Source: Mesostigma viride
Taxonomy: Eukaryota > Streptophyta > Mesostigmatophyceae > Mesostigmatales > Mesostigmataceae
Direction: 5' to 3'
DNA length: 64,000 nt
Assembly (NCBI GenBank): GCA_009746045.1
Contig: RPFO01000065.1
Span: forward strand, 8,361,241 to 8,425,240
Position numbers and translations under genes: made by a program. This document shows positions 1 through 10,762 of this stretch, piece after piece (position 1 is the first letter of the stretch; every line of letters starts with the position of its first letter). The notes beneath the pieces were generated by a model. That model worked only from the letters and a program-made list of their open reading frames with translations. It ran no database searches and had not been told where the DNA came from.

Positions 1-861
1 TTAAGTTTCATCGTCCTCGACAGTACTAGATGGCTGAGAAATTAATCTGGTTTGTGGCTGGACGGTCCTGTCGAGTGCCATGTATTTCAAAACGCTCCCA
101 ATCTTCCTAGCCTCTATCCCCATCGCCTTCTGAGGGCTTATGCGGAAGGAGAGCTGAAGAGCCCAGTCAGAGTAGACAGTTATAGGAGCGTCGTCTTCGT
201 CGAGCAGTCGGATCGTGATGTTGCTGGGAGAGTCCTTGAGATGCTGCCACAAAGGGTTCGCTGCCTGCCAAACAATGGGTTCTAAGAACTGCGACATATT
301 GGGGCAAACTGCCAAAAGACCTCCATATCCAGTTCCTGTCGATGATGATATCACATTTCCCCGGACGATGTCACTATACACATACACCATTCTCAGTCTC
401 CCATTCGTTGCTGGCCGATTGCTAGCGAGGGCGCCTGTGAGAGGATAAGAGCCTTCCATGAGCCCCAACACCCGCCCGTTGGCTCATCCACCGAGATAGA
501 GAACTCGACGGCATTGGTCACGGTAAAAAGGCTAGTCGCCCTGTTGTACGTGACCGAGAACCCGGCATCCACCGCCTTCAAAGCGTCCTCGATGTTTTTC
601 CGGTTTTCGATGGTCGTGTAGGAGCCGAGCGGCAAAGTCACCTTGACGGCGACTCGCTGCCAGACAAACGGACAGTGAAGTATCGGTTTCCTTCGCTGAT
701 GTGAGTCTGTTCGAACGGGATGGTCATGAGGGTAAGCCCGACGTCGTGATAGTCATCAAGGAGCCCCGCCGGGATGTCCCACACCGGATCCACAGCGTCC
801 CGCGAGTCCGGTTCTCCGTGCGAAGAGTGAGTGTCAGCGTCTCCTGGATGAACTCCTTCAT
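1..861 (-). pseudogene. minor capsid (penton-like) protein, copy A, frame-broken
   Basis: This is the copy A version of the 287-residue protein at 19580-18717. Its start codon corresponds to 861-859 and its stop codon lies at position 1, so the window opens exactly at the end of this gene. Three or more one-base losses relative to copy C break the frame: an A near 474, a T near 646 and a C near 791. The segment 471-1 still reads through the conserved C-terminal half, including the D-W-A-L-Q-L-S-F-R stretch that ends the jelly-roll-like region. The losses are isolated and absent from copy C, so consensus error is as likely as true decay. Structural role is inferred from copy C and from its place beside the major capsid gene. 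Confidence 0.7.
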
Positions 862-1098
862 CGGCCACTTCGTCTGACATTAGCTCAGAAGTAATTTCGT
901 TTGTCCCAAAAACCTTGACCACGCCCTCTTCTTTATGTGCCATCGCCTTTTTGATAGCACGCTTTTTTTTCCCTGTGAGCGGCTTCTTCCTACAATAAAG
1001 CATGGCTGATTCGATGAATTCCGGGGGACGTTTGTGTGAAGGGTCATCCACTGCGATATCTCGAGCATCTCGGCGTCGGTGAACAGAGGGTTGCTCAT
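638..1098 (-). pseudogene. small viral protein with acidic tail, copy A
   Basis: The ATG at 1098-1096 opens MSNPLFTDAEMLEISQWMTL and follows the zinc-finger gene stop by a few bases. The frame then shifts into one reading through a lysine-rich middle (CRKKPLTGKKKRAIKK) and an acidic Asp/Glu/Gly tail. The product would be about 110-120 residues. The break lies near 1020-1040, where a run of C/G bases differs from copy C. No family is recognised. The gene overlaps the 5' end of the minor capsid gene, as is usual in compact virus genomes. Confidence 0.5.
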
Positions 1099-1101
1099 GT
1101 G

Positions 1102-1597
1102 TTACTCTTGTATGAGATTTTTTTCCGCGCCCTCTTTTGGGATTCCACTACCGTGTTGTGGACCCTCCTGAGATGCAGAAGGAGGTTTTTTTCGTTTGCG
1201 AACGTGCTTTACACCCGGGTGTGGGCATTTCCACCTCGTGCCCCCCACCTGGACTCGCTTTCCGACAGATACACCCGCAGGCTCGGGGGGCGCCTCCAGT
1301 GCCGCATCGACGACAACCGGTTCGGGAGCCGCGACAGGTGCCGGTTGGGCATACGCGGATAACGGGGGGTACGCGACCGGTCTTGAGTTCGCCATGACTG
1401 ACGCCATCAGAAGGGCGTCCTTGAACCCTCGCGCCTCTGCGACCTTGCCTTGTTCACCGCTCTTCGGACCGGCGCGCTGTGGATGACAATGGTGTTGGTC
1501 GATGAAGCGGTCACCTGCGACTGGGGTGCGACCTTTCGCTTGGGTTTCCCCTTTTGCCTACAGGACGACGCCTTGCTGTTTTCTGACGCCTCGCCAT
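1102..1597 (-). pseudogene. C2H2 zinc-finger protein, copy A, frame-broken
   Basis: This is the homologue of the intact gene at 20323-19823. The basic N-terminus (MARRQKTARRRPVGKRG) is followed by a one-base loss in a G run near 1549 that throws the frame. The central Ala/Pro/Val-rich linker is in frame again from 1407. A second loss falls inside the zinc finger near 1210, so the second cysteine and the histidine pair are out of frame here. Role and family are as described for the copy C gene. Confidence 0.65.
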
Positions 1598-1619
1598 TTC
1601 TGAGTATAATCATAGATTT

Positions 1620-4600
1620 TTATAGCGTCCAAGTGAGGGTCTTGTTAGTCGACACGGCCATTTTTCCAGCGCGTGACTTGCAAAACGCCGTAGATAGCTA
1701 TGTTGTTGACGTGTCAGTGGTGATGCGAGGAATCCTCAAGGCGATTTCAAACACCCCGTCATCCTCTCGTACCCCGAAACAACATTCCAGTTGCTGCCAA
1801 TGATAACGTTTTCCGGCCAGACGGACAGGCCGCTAGCCGTTAAGCGATATGGGTTTGATATGTCGAGAATCGTTGGCGGGTTGTTATCAAATGTTAACCT
1901 GACAAGGATATTGGTCAACGCGGTCGGAAGAGTTAGTTCCGATTGCGTTGCCGGGTCGTGGAAAGACATCACGGCCACGGGGCGCCGTGCCAAAATTGCG
2001 GAAGCGGGTAGTCGTATATGGGCTGCCTCAGACCGACCAAAGAATCTGCTTCCAATATTGTATGGATATACGTCGAGTCTCTCGGACATCTTCATACAGG
2101 GCCACGTCCATCCCGTGATTGCCGCCGATCGACGACAGGCTTGATCCATAATAGTAGCTTAGGCTGGAAGCAAATAAAAGCGGGCTCGGGCCAGATACAG
2201 TTGGATCTAATACCTGGAACGTCACGGTCGCCAAATGGATCATACCAGTAACTGGAGGATCAACCAGTGAAATATGATCACAGGTTATGTCAACGTACGA
2301 CGAGGATTTTGATATTGTCGTTGTAGAAAAACCACCAGTCCACGATTCTCCGACGACTACGCTGATAAGCAATGGATCATTGCTCAACTTGGTGTTTGAA
2401 AATCCAAGTCTTACATAAAACTTCCTCACCGACTGACGAGCTGGTAGAATCCCATATATTTTGGCAGTATATTCGTTCATTTGCACGCCGTATTGAACAT
2501 CCGGGCACTTAACAACCGTTCGTATGACACTCTCATTCGTGAGTGTTAGCTCCTTGAACCAAGTATTCGCAACACCGGCACGGGTTTTGTTACGCTATAT
2601 TTCCCGAAAATGCTACAATTCCTCGACGAGGTGGACCTGTGACGCAGCTCCAACACGTCGCCGACGGCTGTGTACGCTCCGGAGGTTGTTGGTTTTTAGA
2701 GAGTCGAACTCTATGTCTTGGAGGTCGTCTTGATGGGCCAGACATGCGCGCCGTGGTACTCTCCGCTCAAGTGGAAACTGGTCGGAGGGGCATCGGAATG
2801 TACGGGTCAAGAATGTCTGTAGGGTGGTTGTAAATATACCGGACGAGTTTGAGATTTTGTCATGTCACTAAGTTCTTGAGGAGTTGTTTTTGATATATAA
2901 CGCTCCACCTTTCCATCGATTTTCTCCGAAATGCCACCCAGTAGCTGTTTTGTTGTCTCCATGATGAGTTTAACGTGTATCGAACCTTCGACTTCAGTTG
3001 TCAAACAGGTCGAGTGCATAGTCACTGTGGTGGAGATTGATACCCAGCATACCCCAATGCGTCGTAGCCGCATTTCTCCAGTTCTGATGGGCATCTGTCG
3101 TGGCCGGGTGATATTTATTCGTCAAAGACATAGTGTTTTCCGCGAACGAAATAAAGGCGTCGTTGCTCCCAAATATAGCTGAAAACACAAAGAAAGGGCC
3201 GTCTATGAGCTGCTCTGAAAAAACACACATTTGCTAGGTGCAGGAGTGGCTGTTTTTACGATATAGAATTTTTCGGGAGACCCTTCAAAGTAGTATTTCG
3301 AAGCTTCTGTTTGCAGCGTGGTCACGGAGTGGCGCGAGAACGATTCTAGAGAATGGAGCGTCATACGGGGCCGTCTATCTCCACGGTCTCTCCTGACAGG
3401 TTTGGCGAGTCCTTTACGGTTACGATCCTGTATCTGAGTTCTACATCATCGCCTTCGGATGGGTTTTGGAACGTTGTTGTTCAATCCCGTCCAACCCCTT
3501 GAGACACCCGTTCGCCATCAGATGAAAACCGGTGAGAGGATTCAACGACTTCCCCACCCCACCATGGTCTGCGTACACGCCGTTAATCGCGATTTTTACA
3601 GGATTGAGGTACGAAATGTAAGAACTCGGGGTCCGGATGCCGGAGTGAAGCTGGCTCATTTTTGAAACGCATATAAACATCCCTCCTTTTTGGGTGCTGC
3701 ATGCGGTAAGGGTGGAGTCGTTGTATACGTCTATCTCGTAGTTCAAAAACTTATTACTGTCTGCCGCTACTGGCGCGGTGATTACGGCGTCTTCCCCGCG
3801 CAGTCCTCCGTTTTGTGAGAGGGAGACTCCGCCGATCGTCGGGGTGGTCGGCGTGAGCTGTGTGGAATTCATGTACCACCTGATGGGAAGTTTGCGTTGG
3901 TACGCGAAAGGGGTCGTCATCTTAATGCCCTGTTTGAGGGTCGTACCCTCCACTACCTCCCATGTAGCATTGGCGGGAGTGGTGCTCCATGGATTGCGTT
4001 CAAAGGTTCAATCGGTCCCATTCTCCAATCCGTGAGTGGCGAGTAGGTACGCGTGATGGTGAACGATCTCCCAGTTAGTGGAAGGCGGCGGTTGTCGTCG
4101 CGAATCGTGCGAAAGACAACAACTCCACGCGGAGAGGGAGGCCGTTGAATCGAGATCCGCCGAGTCCAAAGAACGCATCGGAAAAATACGGATACCCCAC
4201 TGTTCCATCCACGACGTTATCGCCCATGGCCGATTGGGTCACGTGATAGTCGCGATACGTATATTTACAAATCCCACTCGCGTCGCCATTAGTAACATTG
4301 TAAGGAAGCTGAACTCGCACATCCTGGTCGTTGATGACGCTGAACGCGTTTTGGTGCGACACGGTCGTCCCGTCTTCGAGATGAAGGACGAAATCCCCGT
4401 TCAAATTAGTTATCGACGTGGTGCCTACTCCGTGTTGGTCGAAAAGATAGTCCAGTTGCGCGGGTCAGGACTCTGCCGCCGGGGTCTAGCAGCGTGTCAG
4501 GACTGAAGTCGAAGACGTGGTATTGGTTTGCTCCCACTTTCGCCGTAAGGTACGGTTCGTTTAGAGTGAGATCGTCGACTATCGTAGTGCCTTCTTTGAA

Positions 4601-4892
4601 ATACGAATACCCGTTCACGACGAGGTTGTAGGACGAGTTCCGATGGGTCACTCGCGGTTCGTCGTCGAAATCGTCTCCGTCGCAAATTTGTCGGTTGGCT
4701 TGGATAAAAAATTTTGAATCCGTCGACGACGAGCGACTGATCAAATGGGTGCGACTTGCTCAGAAGACGACACGCTAGTCTCAAGCCCGTCGATGTCCGT
4801 TTCGACAGCAAAACACGCTCCTCCATTTCGGGGTCGAGCGTTAACCCGGTGGCGAGGTTTGTCGGTCTGCTCAGGGTTGTAAGCACGACCAT
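1620..4892 (-). pseudogene. large fibre-like structural protein, copy A, multiple frame breaks
   Basis: Collinear over its whole length with 23656-20346 of copy C. At least eight single-base differences fragment it into open stretches such as 4404-4075, 3953-3441 and 2486-2028. It also carries real base substitutions against copy C, for example near 1884, 1980 and 2127. Copy B agrees with copy C at these sites, so copy A is a distinct variant rather than a bad reading of C. Function is discussed under the copy C gene. Confidence 0.65.
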
Positions 4893-4916
4893 TTATTATC
4901 TACGTAGAATATAAAC
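4893..4916. promoter_or_regulatory. divergent promoter, copy A
   Basis: Only 24 bases separate the start codon of the minus-strand fibre gene from that of the plus-strand coiled-coil gene. The interval is AT-rich, has the palindrome CTACGTAG at its centre and TATAAA-like sequence next to the rightward start. It is identical in copy C at 23657-23680. A shared two-way promoter is inferred from position and composition. Confidence 0.55.
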
Positions 4917-5442
4917 ATGGCCTCTGAGGCTTCAGAGACCCCAATGAGCTTCCAGGACGAGACCTTCGCCGAGACTCGGGAAGAGCAGGTGGACCTGGTC
5001 AGGACGATTCGAAAAGGACAGCCGTTAAACGATGAACAGAAAAAGGCCCTACGTGACAAGATGAGGATTTATCAACAGCGCTCAAAGGCAGAGAGGGAGA
5101 AGAGACGGAACGATGAAAAGGAGGCAGAGATAACGAAGCGCAAGGTCCTCGCGAAGGAACTGGAGATCCAGCGACAAAGGCTCGTTGAACTCGAGCTGCA
5201 AGAAGCTCGAAATAAATCGCGCATCGAACGCCTTCTTGCGGAAGACAGCGTCGCCTCGACACCCGCCGACACGCCGAAACCTAGACGGGGGAGAAAACCA
5301 AGAGAGCAGAGCCGGACACCCCGCCACCCCGATCAAGACCCGCCAGCTTCCACCGCCACCCCCGCCCCCTGTCGCGATGACCCCGTACGAGATTCGCATG
5401 GCCGCCATCCGGGCATCCCTCCTCGCTTCATTGGAGGAATAA
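4917..5442 (+). pseudogene. coiled-coil, proline-rich protein, copy A
   Basis: Same protein as the intact 175-residue gene at 23681-24208. A single T is missing near 5307 compared with copy C (AGAGAGCAG against AGAGAGTCAG). The Arg/Glu/Lys-rich helix is intact and the proline-rich tail falls out of frame, finishing in another frame at 5442. Without the loss the gene would end 11 bases before the ATPase start. Confidence 0.7.
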
Positions 5443-5453
5443 ATGTCTTAAGA

Positions 5454-6337
5454 ATGGTAATGGCTGTCATCGAAGAGCGACGAATTCAATCGCTGGAGAA
5501 TAGGGACATCAAGCAGCGATACGCCCCTCAGCGTCCCGCCCCGCAAAACATGCCGAGCTTGCACTTCATTGCCAACTTTTGTGGGGCGAGGCGTTCGGGA
5601 AAAACAACCGCGGCGGTCAACATGGCGAAGACTTATTTCACTAACAACTCATTCGACAAGCTCTACCTTATCAGTGGATCCGCACACACGGAGCCAAAGT
5701 ACAAAGAGCTCCCCGAGCCAGTGATGGAGATGGAAGTGTACTCCAACCTGCATTCGATGGAATGGTGGATCACATCAAATCTGACCTCCACGAGTACGAG
5801 CGGTACAAGGACGATCTCAGGGTGTGGGAAACGTTTCAACGCGAATACGTCCACGGAAAGAAAAACGAAGATTTGATGGAGCTGTCGATGTATCTGCGTC
5901 TAGACGCCATGAACTGGACGAAACCCGAGACCAGGTTCGAGCACGGTCCTCCTAGCTCACTGATTCTGATTGACGATATGCAAGGGAGCGCACTCTACCA
6001 AAGCTCTTCCAAGAACGCTGTCGCGGCTTTTGCTTTCAAGCACAGGCATTTCCTAACGAGTATGATTTTCCTTACGCAAGCGTACACCAGCGGTGGTGTC
6101 CCTAGAGCAGTGCGAGCCAATATCAGTTTTCTGGCTCTCTTTCGCACAAAAGACCACAGGGCCGCGCGTCAGATCGCGGAAGAGAGCGCAGGAGCCGTGG
6201 CGCCAGACGAGTTTCTCGCGCTGTGGGATCACGCCGTCAAGGACGACCCTCATAGTTTTTTCGGGATCGACTTCGACCAACGCGACCCGAAAAAAATGTT
6301 TCGAAAGAACTTCAATGTTTTCTTGTCGATAAAATAA
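5454..6337 (+). pseudogene. packaging ATPase (A32/FtsK-like), copy A, one frame break
   Basis: The ATG at 5454 opens MVMAVIEERRIQSLENRD, followed by the Walker A loop GARRSGKT near 5587-5612. One G is missing near 5747 compared with copy C, so the frame shifts; the rest (Walker B LILIDD near 5964 and the C-terminus) is open in the new frame to the stop at 6337. Copy C is intact where A is broken, and A is intact where C is broken (near 24716). The two copies together support one uninterrupted protein of about 294 residues. Confidence 0.8.
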
Positions 6338-6359
6338 AATTCTCTGATTATAATATAAC

Positions 6360-6706
6360 ATGAATCCTTCGCCCGCAAAACGATACACTGGCGTCGAGAA
6401 GGAGTACGTTCTAGACACTCAAGCACTGCTTCGGTACTGCGCGGGATCTCGTCTCGGACAGAAAACGTTAGAACGTGTCGTTAGGATCCTTCAAGAAGCT
6501 GGTCACAACGACACGATTCCGTCCACACTGTCACGATATGAAACCCGAAATCCGATTGGCTATCCTCGCCTTGGTGAGCGATCGCAGGCGTCCACGTGGG
6601 CGGTTACCCTCCAAAACGGAAAAACGACACGAACCAAAGCGGCCCAGAGGACGCCCAAGAATCCACCCCGTGGGGTATAAAAAGCCACGGGCAAAAAAAT
6701 TGTCTA
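6360..6706 (+). CDS. AT-hook DNA-binding protein, copy A (frame uncertain)
   Basis: The ATG at 6360 opens MNPSPAKRYTGVEKEYVLDT. After about 55 residues one frame continues without the hooks. The overlapping frame carries two AT-hook-like motifs, RRPRGRLPS and KRPRGRPRIH, then a Lys-rich tail. In copy C a one-base difference joins the first half to the hook-bearing half, so the hook version is probably the real protein. The likely end is at TAATG, overlapping the next start. AT-hooks bind the minor groove of AT-rich DNA; a chromatin or transcription role is inference. Confidence 0.5.
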
Positions 6707-7965
6707 ATGTTCAGTCATCAAATGACGGTGACTGTGGAAGAGCGCCGCGAGCAGTGGCGACGGGCCCAGGCGAAGAGGCGAGCCATCGCCCGCGACCAGA
6801 CGAACTGCATCTCGGCCAAGAGCAAGGTCAAGAGGGCGTCTGGAATCCGAGTGACCGATGGATCGCAAATAACCCAGAGTGCGCGGACAAAATCGGCTTG
6901 GAGGCGACATCTCCCCCTCGCCGATTCATCCCGGCGAAACTACCGCACGAGTTAGCGATGGGCGATATTGGACGTTCAACGAGGCCGTCGCCGCAGCGGA
7001 TGCCCGGCCAGACATCACGAGCCTGGCAGGCCCTCGAAAGAGCGCGGGCGACGCGCAGAACCGCGAGGGTTACATCGGCAGGCTGCGAGTTCTCCTCGAC
7101 ATGGGGTGGTGCTCGCAGGACGAGTCTCGACTGCCTCGCCGACACCGCCCTTGTCCTTCGCGTTGTCCACGAACTCGGAACCCAAACGCAATCTCGCACA
7201 TTCGAAAGAGGACGCGTGGAGGGAGAACGAGAAGAACCTTCTTGGAGTCGTAACGGGGTGAATCGAATGATGCCATCCGAGAAGAGGCTCCACGCGACGT
7301 TACGGACGCGTATGCTGCCCGGGTCGGTGAGCTGAAGGTCGGCGATCGACAGGAAGTTTCAGGGCCGAGAACAAGCCCTGAGACACACGTACGAGCAGCT
7401 CCAGCGGATCGCCGCCGCCGAGTTCAAAAAGGACCCGGCCTCCGACGCAGCTCTGATGGGTCTTCTCTATCTGTCTGGTGAGAAATTGCCTCCGACCAGT
7501 ACGACCACGATCAGATGCGCATCGTCGGGTCTATCGACGAGCTCGGGCCGCACGAGAACGGATACATTCCTAGCGAGCATCGCATCGTCATCAGAAAATT
7601 CAAGACGCGAGAGACTTTCGGCGTCTACGACTTCAAGATCCCAGATGGGTACTCTAAGCTGATTAACGCACTGGGGGCGAGAGCTAAGCAGGCGTACGTT
7701 TCGAAGACCCGAGGTCTCCGGGCAATCCAATAGATCACACCCTGTACAGCAACCGCTATAAACCGCATCTACCACGGAATCGATGCAACGAGGCAGGCGT
7801 ACATCACCCGTTTTTTGAAGGGCGCGTCATGGCAGAAGCGAAAGTGGGCTGGTGACTTGATGGGACACGACGTGCTCACAGGCGCCCTTTACGAGCGGCA
7901 GGGGGGTGAGGTCACCCCCCAGGGTGGCGAAAGTGGCGGGCGTCGGCTGAGGCCCAGGAAAAAGT
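6707..7965 (+). pseudogene. tyrosine recombinase (integrase), copy A, several frame breaks
   Basis: Collinear with 25471-26733. Copy A keeps the correct frame in the region 6879-7110, where copy C has an extra base (reading RYWTFNEAVAAADARPDITS and on into GYIGRLRVLLD). It is broken further on, near 7120-7280, 7345-7365 and 7730. The motif PPTRYD is lost here through a missing G near 7499. The C-terminal segment with MGHD and the tyrosine lies around 7861-7895. Details of the family are given for copy C. Confidence 0.6.
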
Positions 7966-8163
7966 AGATAGTTTTCCCGTGGGAAATTGTCATGGATGTC
8001 GAAAAGTGTATTCTAAAATGCATGCAATGTGCATGAAAATAAAAAGTTCCATGGGATCATTTTCTCGAGGTTCGAGGTTTGAGTTTTGTGTGTTTTTAGA
8101 CGAACTGAATATTTTTTAATCCAAACTTTTTTTTTCTAAACATACGATATACAGCCTTCCAAC

Positions 8164-9655
8164 ATGGTCTCGAACTTCATCCTGCATGACGACACGGTCG
8201 ACCGACACGACGTGACCGACAAGCCGACACGAGTCGATTCCTCGTGGGAGATCTCCCACGGGAATAAAGTCGGGCTCTCACACGACAATCCACATTCTCG
8301 CGCTCGCACAAACTCTAAGATGTCGACCGCCGCGGAATTCGTTCCTCTGTGGTTCGCGTCGAAAGATACGCCTTTTTTTGCTCGGACGCCGGGGGTGATG
8401 TACTCGTACGAAGAGGAAAAACCCCAAGACGCTTCGGAGGCGTATGGTCGCTCTCGTGGAATGAAGTACCTCATGGCGCTGAACACGTACAAAAAAACGA
8501 ACATGTATGCCGCTTTTGGGTGCAGGGAGGACTTGATCAAGACCCACGCAGAGTTGTCAACAAGCGATCCGCATTTGCTAGAAATTCTATCCCCCGACGT
8601 GAGTGTCGTCCCATATTTCGATTTTGACTGGGAAACGGAAGAACCCATGGACTACCAGCTGGAGAAGTACGCAAAAGCGGCCATATCGATGTTCTTCAAC
8701 GACATGTACGAGATAACTGTTGACGAAGAGCGAGATATGCGGGTCCTTGTCGGCCATCGCGTCAGGAGCGGCATTTTCAAGAACTCTGTTCATGTCACGG
8801 TGCCGACGATCTACATCCCGACAATGGAGGATCGTGTCAAGATGGGAGAGCTTTTTCAGTCGTTTCTTCTTCAGTGCGCGATGGATTTATCTTCAGGATA
8901 TCAGTCTGAGGTGTGCCAAAGACTCGTCAAGTCCCAGCACTCGAAAGAGGATTGGGAGGACATGCACGCGAACGGGAACCCGATTGTGGAGAAAACAACT
9001 GGCGTTTGGGCGCCTAAACACGACATCAAGTTTTGCTACGATAGAATGATCTATTCGAGGTACCGGGCCTTTCGCATGATAGGGATGAAGAAGCGCGGAG
9101 ACAGCGGCGAGGACGCGTACCTCCGCCCAGTCCCAGGGGGTAGTTCCGACGTCGGCGAATATTTGGTGACTGTCTTCAACGAAGAGGGACTGACCCGGCT
9201 CCCCCATGTCGATGATGCAGAACTATCCGAAACGAACCATACAGTGTTTCGAGGGTATGGGAAGACTATCCAACCTCCCCAGGGCCTGGACATCTCGCCA
9301 TCCATCGAAGCAATGAAAAAGTTTTCGCCTGGATGCATATGCGCACAACCTGTAAAGAACCGATCGAGGTGTCGCAACGTTCGTCAAGTACTCCGTCGAC
9401 TCGTGGATCCGTATGCAGGATCTGCCTCAAGATACACGACAACAACGGGCCTTATAACCTGCTACTCCCAAATGGCGCTGTACAGTACAGATGCCACCAG
9501 GACTCACAGCACCGATTCATCGAGATCTCCCCGCCCGTGATGAAGCTCGCGGACTCGGACAAAGTGCCGTTCACTCACACGTACTCGTCCGAGAAAATCA
9601 AGCCTTTCAGCTGGGATGCGCTATTTAGAGGCCCGCATAAGAGCACCATCCTCGT
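8164..9655 (+). pseudogene. primase-helicase, copy A, 3'-truncated at a junction
   Basis: Begins like the copy C gene at 26947 and carries the archaeo-eukaryotic primase-like domain with DFDW. It loses frame near 9340, where four bases present in copy C are absent (GGATGCATATG against GGATGCAAGTTTATG). At 9655 the sequence leaves the gene abruptly, just before where the Walker A loop should be, and continues into minor capsid sequence of copy B on the same strand. The helicase half is absent from this copy. The break has no repeat or target-site signature beyond one or two shared bases. Confidence 0.8.
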
Positions 9656-9977
9656 CGAGAACCGGCATCCACCGCCTTCAAGCATCCTCGATGTTTTTTC
9701 CGCTTTTCGATGTGAAGAGCCGAGCGGCAAAAGTCACCTGACTGGGCGACTCGCTGCCAGACAACGGACAAGTGAAGTATCGGTTTCCTTCGCTGATGGT
9801 GAGCCTGTTCGGACCGGAATGGTCATGAGGGTAAGCCCCGACATCGTGTTAGTATCAAGGGAGCCCCGCCGGGATGTTCCCCACACCGGATCCACCAGCG
9901 TCCCGCCAGAGTCCGGTTCTCCGTGCGTTAGATGTCCAATGTCAGCTAGTTCTCCTGATGAACTCCTTCATCGGCCA
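9656..9977 (-). pseudogene. minor capsid gene fragment, copy B
   Basis: Matches roughly 19272-19580 of copy C, the 5' half of the minor capsid gene. Single-base insertions and deletions occur every few tens of bases and no frame survives. It starts mid-gene at the junction with copy A. Confidence 0.65.
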
Positions 9978-10745
9978 CATTCGTACTGACATTAGCTCAG
10001 AAGTAATTTCGTTTGTCCCAAAAACCTTGAACCACGCCCTCTTTCTTTATGTGCCATCGGCCTTTTTTGATAGCACGCTTTTTTTTCCCTGTGAGCGGCT
10101 TCTTCCTACAATAAAGCATGGCTTGATTCGATGAATTCCCGGGGGACGGTTTTGTGGTTGAAGGTCATCCCACTGCGATATCTCGAGCATCTCGGTCGTC
10201 GGTGAACAGAGGGTTGCTCATGTGTACTCTTGTATGAGATTTTTTTCCGACGCCTTTTTGGGATCCAACGGACCGTGTTGTGGACCCTCCTGAGATGCAG
10301 CAGGAGGTTTTTTTCGTTTTCGCCGAACGTGCTCTTACACCCGGGTTGGTGGGAATTTCCACCTCGTTGCCCCCCACCTGGACTCGCTTTTCCGACAGAT
10401 ACACCCGCAGGGCTTCGGGTCGGGCGCCTCCAGTGCCGATATCGACGACAACCGGTTCGGGGGAGCCACGAACAGGTGCCGGTTTGGGCATACGGCTGGA
10501 TAGCGGGGGGTACGCCGGAACGGTCTTGATGTTCGCCATGACTGACGCCATCAGAAGGGCTCACTTAGAACCCTCGCGCCTCTGCGACCTTGCCTCTGTT
10601 TCACCGTCTTCGACCGGCGCGCTGTGGGATGACAAGGTGTTGGTCGATGAAGCGGTCACACTGCGACTGGGGCGCGACCTTTCGCCTGGTTTCCCCTTTT
10701 GCTACAGGACGGCGCCTTGCTGTTTTCTGACGCCTCGCCATTTCT
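9978..10745 (-). pseudogene. small acidic-tail gene and zinc-finger gene, copy B
   Basis: Collinear with 19580-20323 of copy C. The zinc-finger region is recognisable around 10310-10370 but is out of frame with its own N-terminus. Differences from copy C are nearly all one-base indels, many in homopolymers. Confidence 0.6.
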
Positions 10746-10762
10746 GAGTATAATCATTAGAT

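Noticed and set aside
6475..7335. 286-residue arginine-rich frame as one gene
   Set aside because: Its first part is the AT-hook gene, but the rest is the wrong frame of the recombinase, whose conserved motifs are in other frames.
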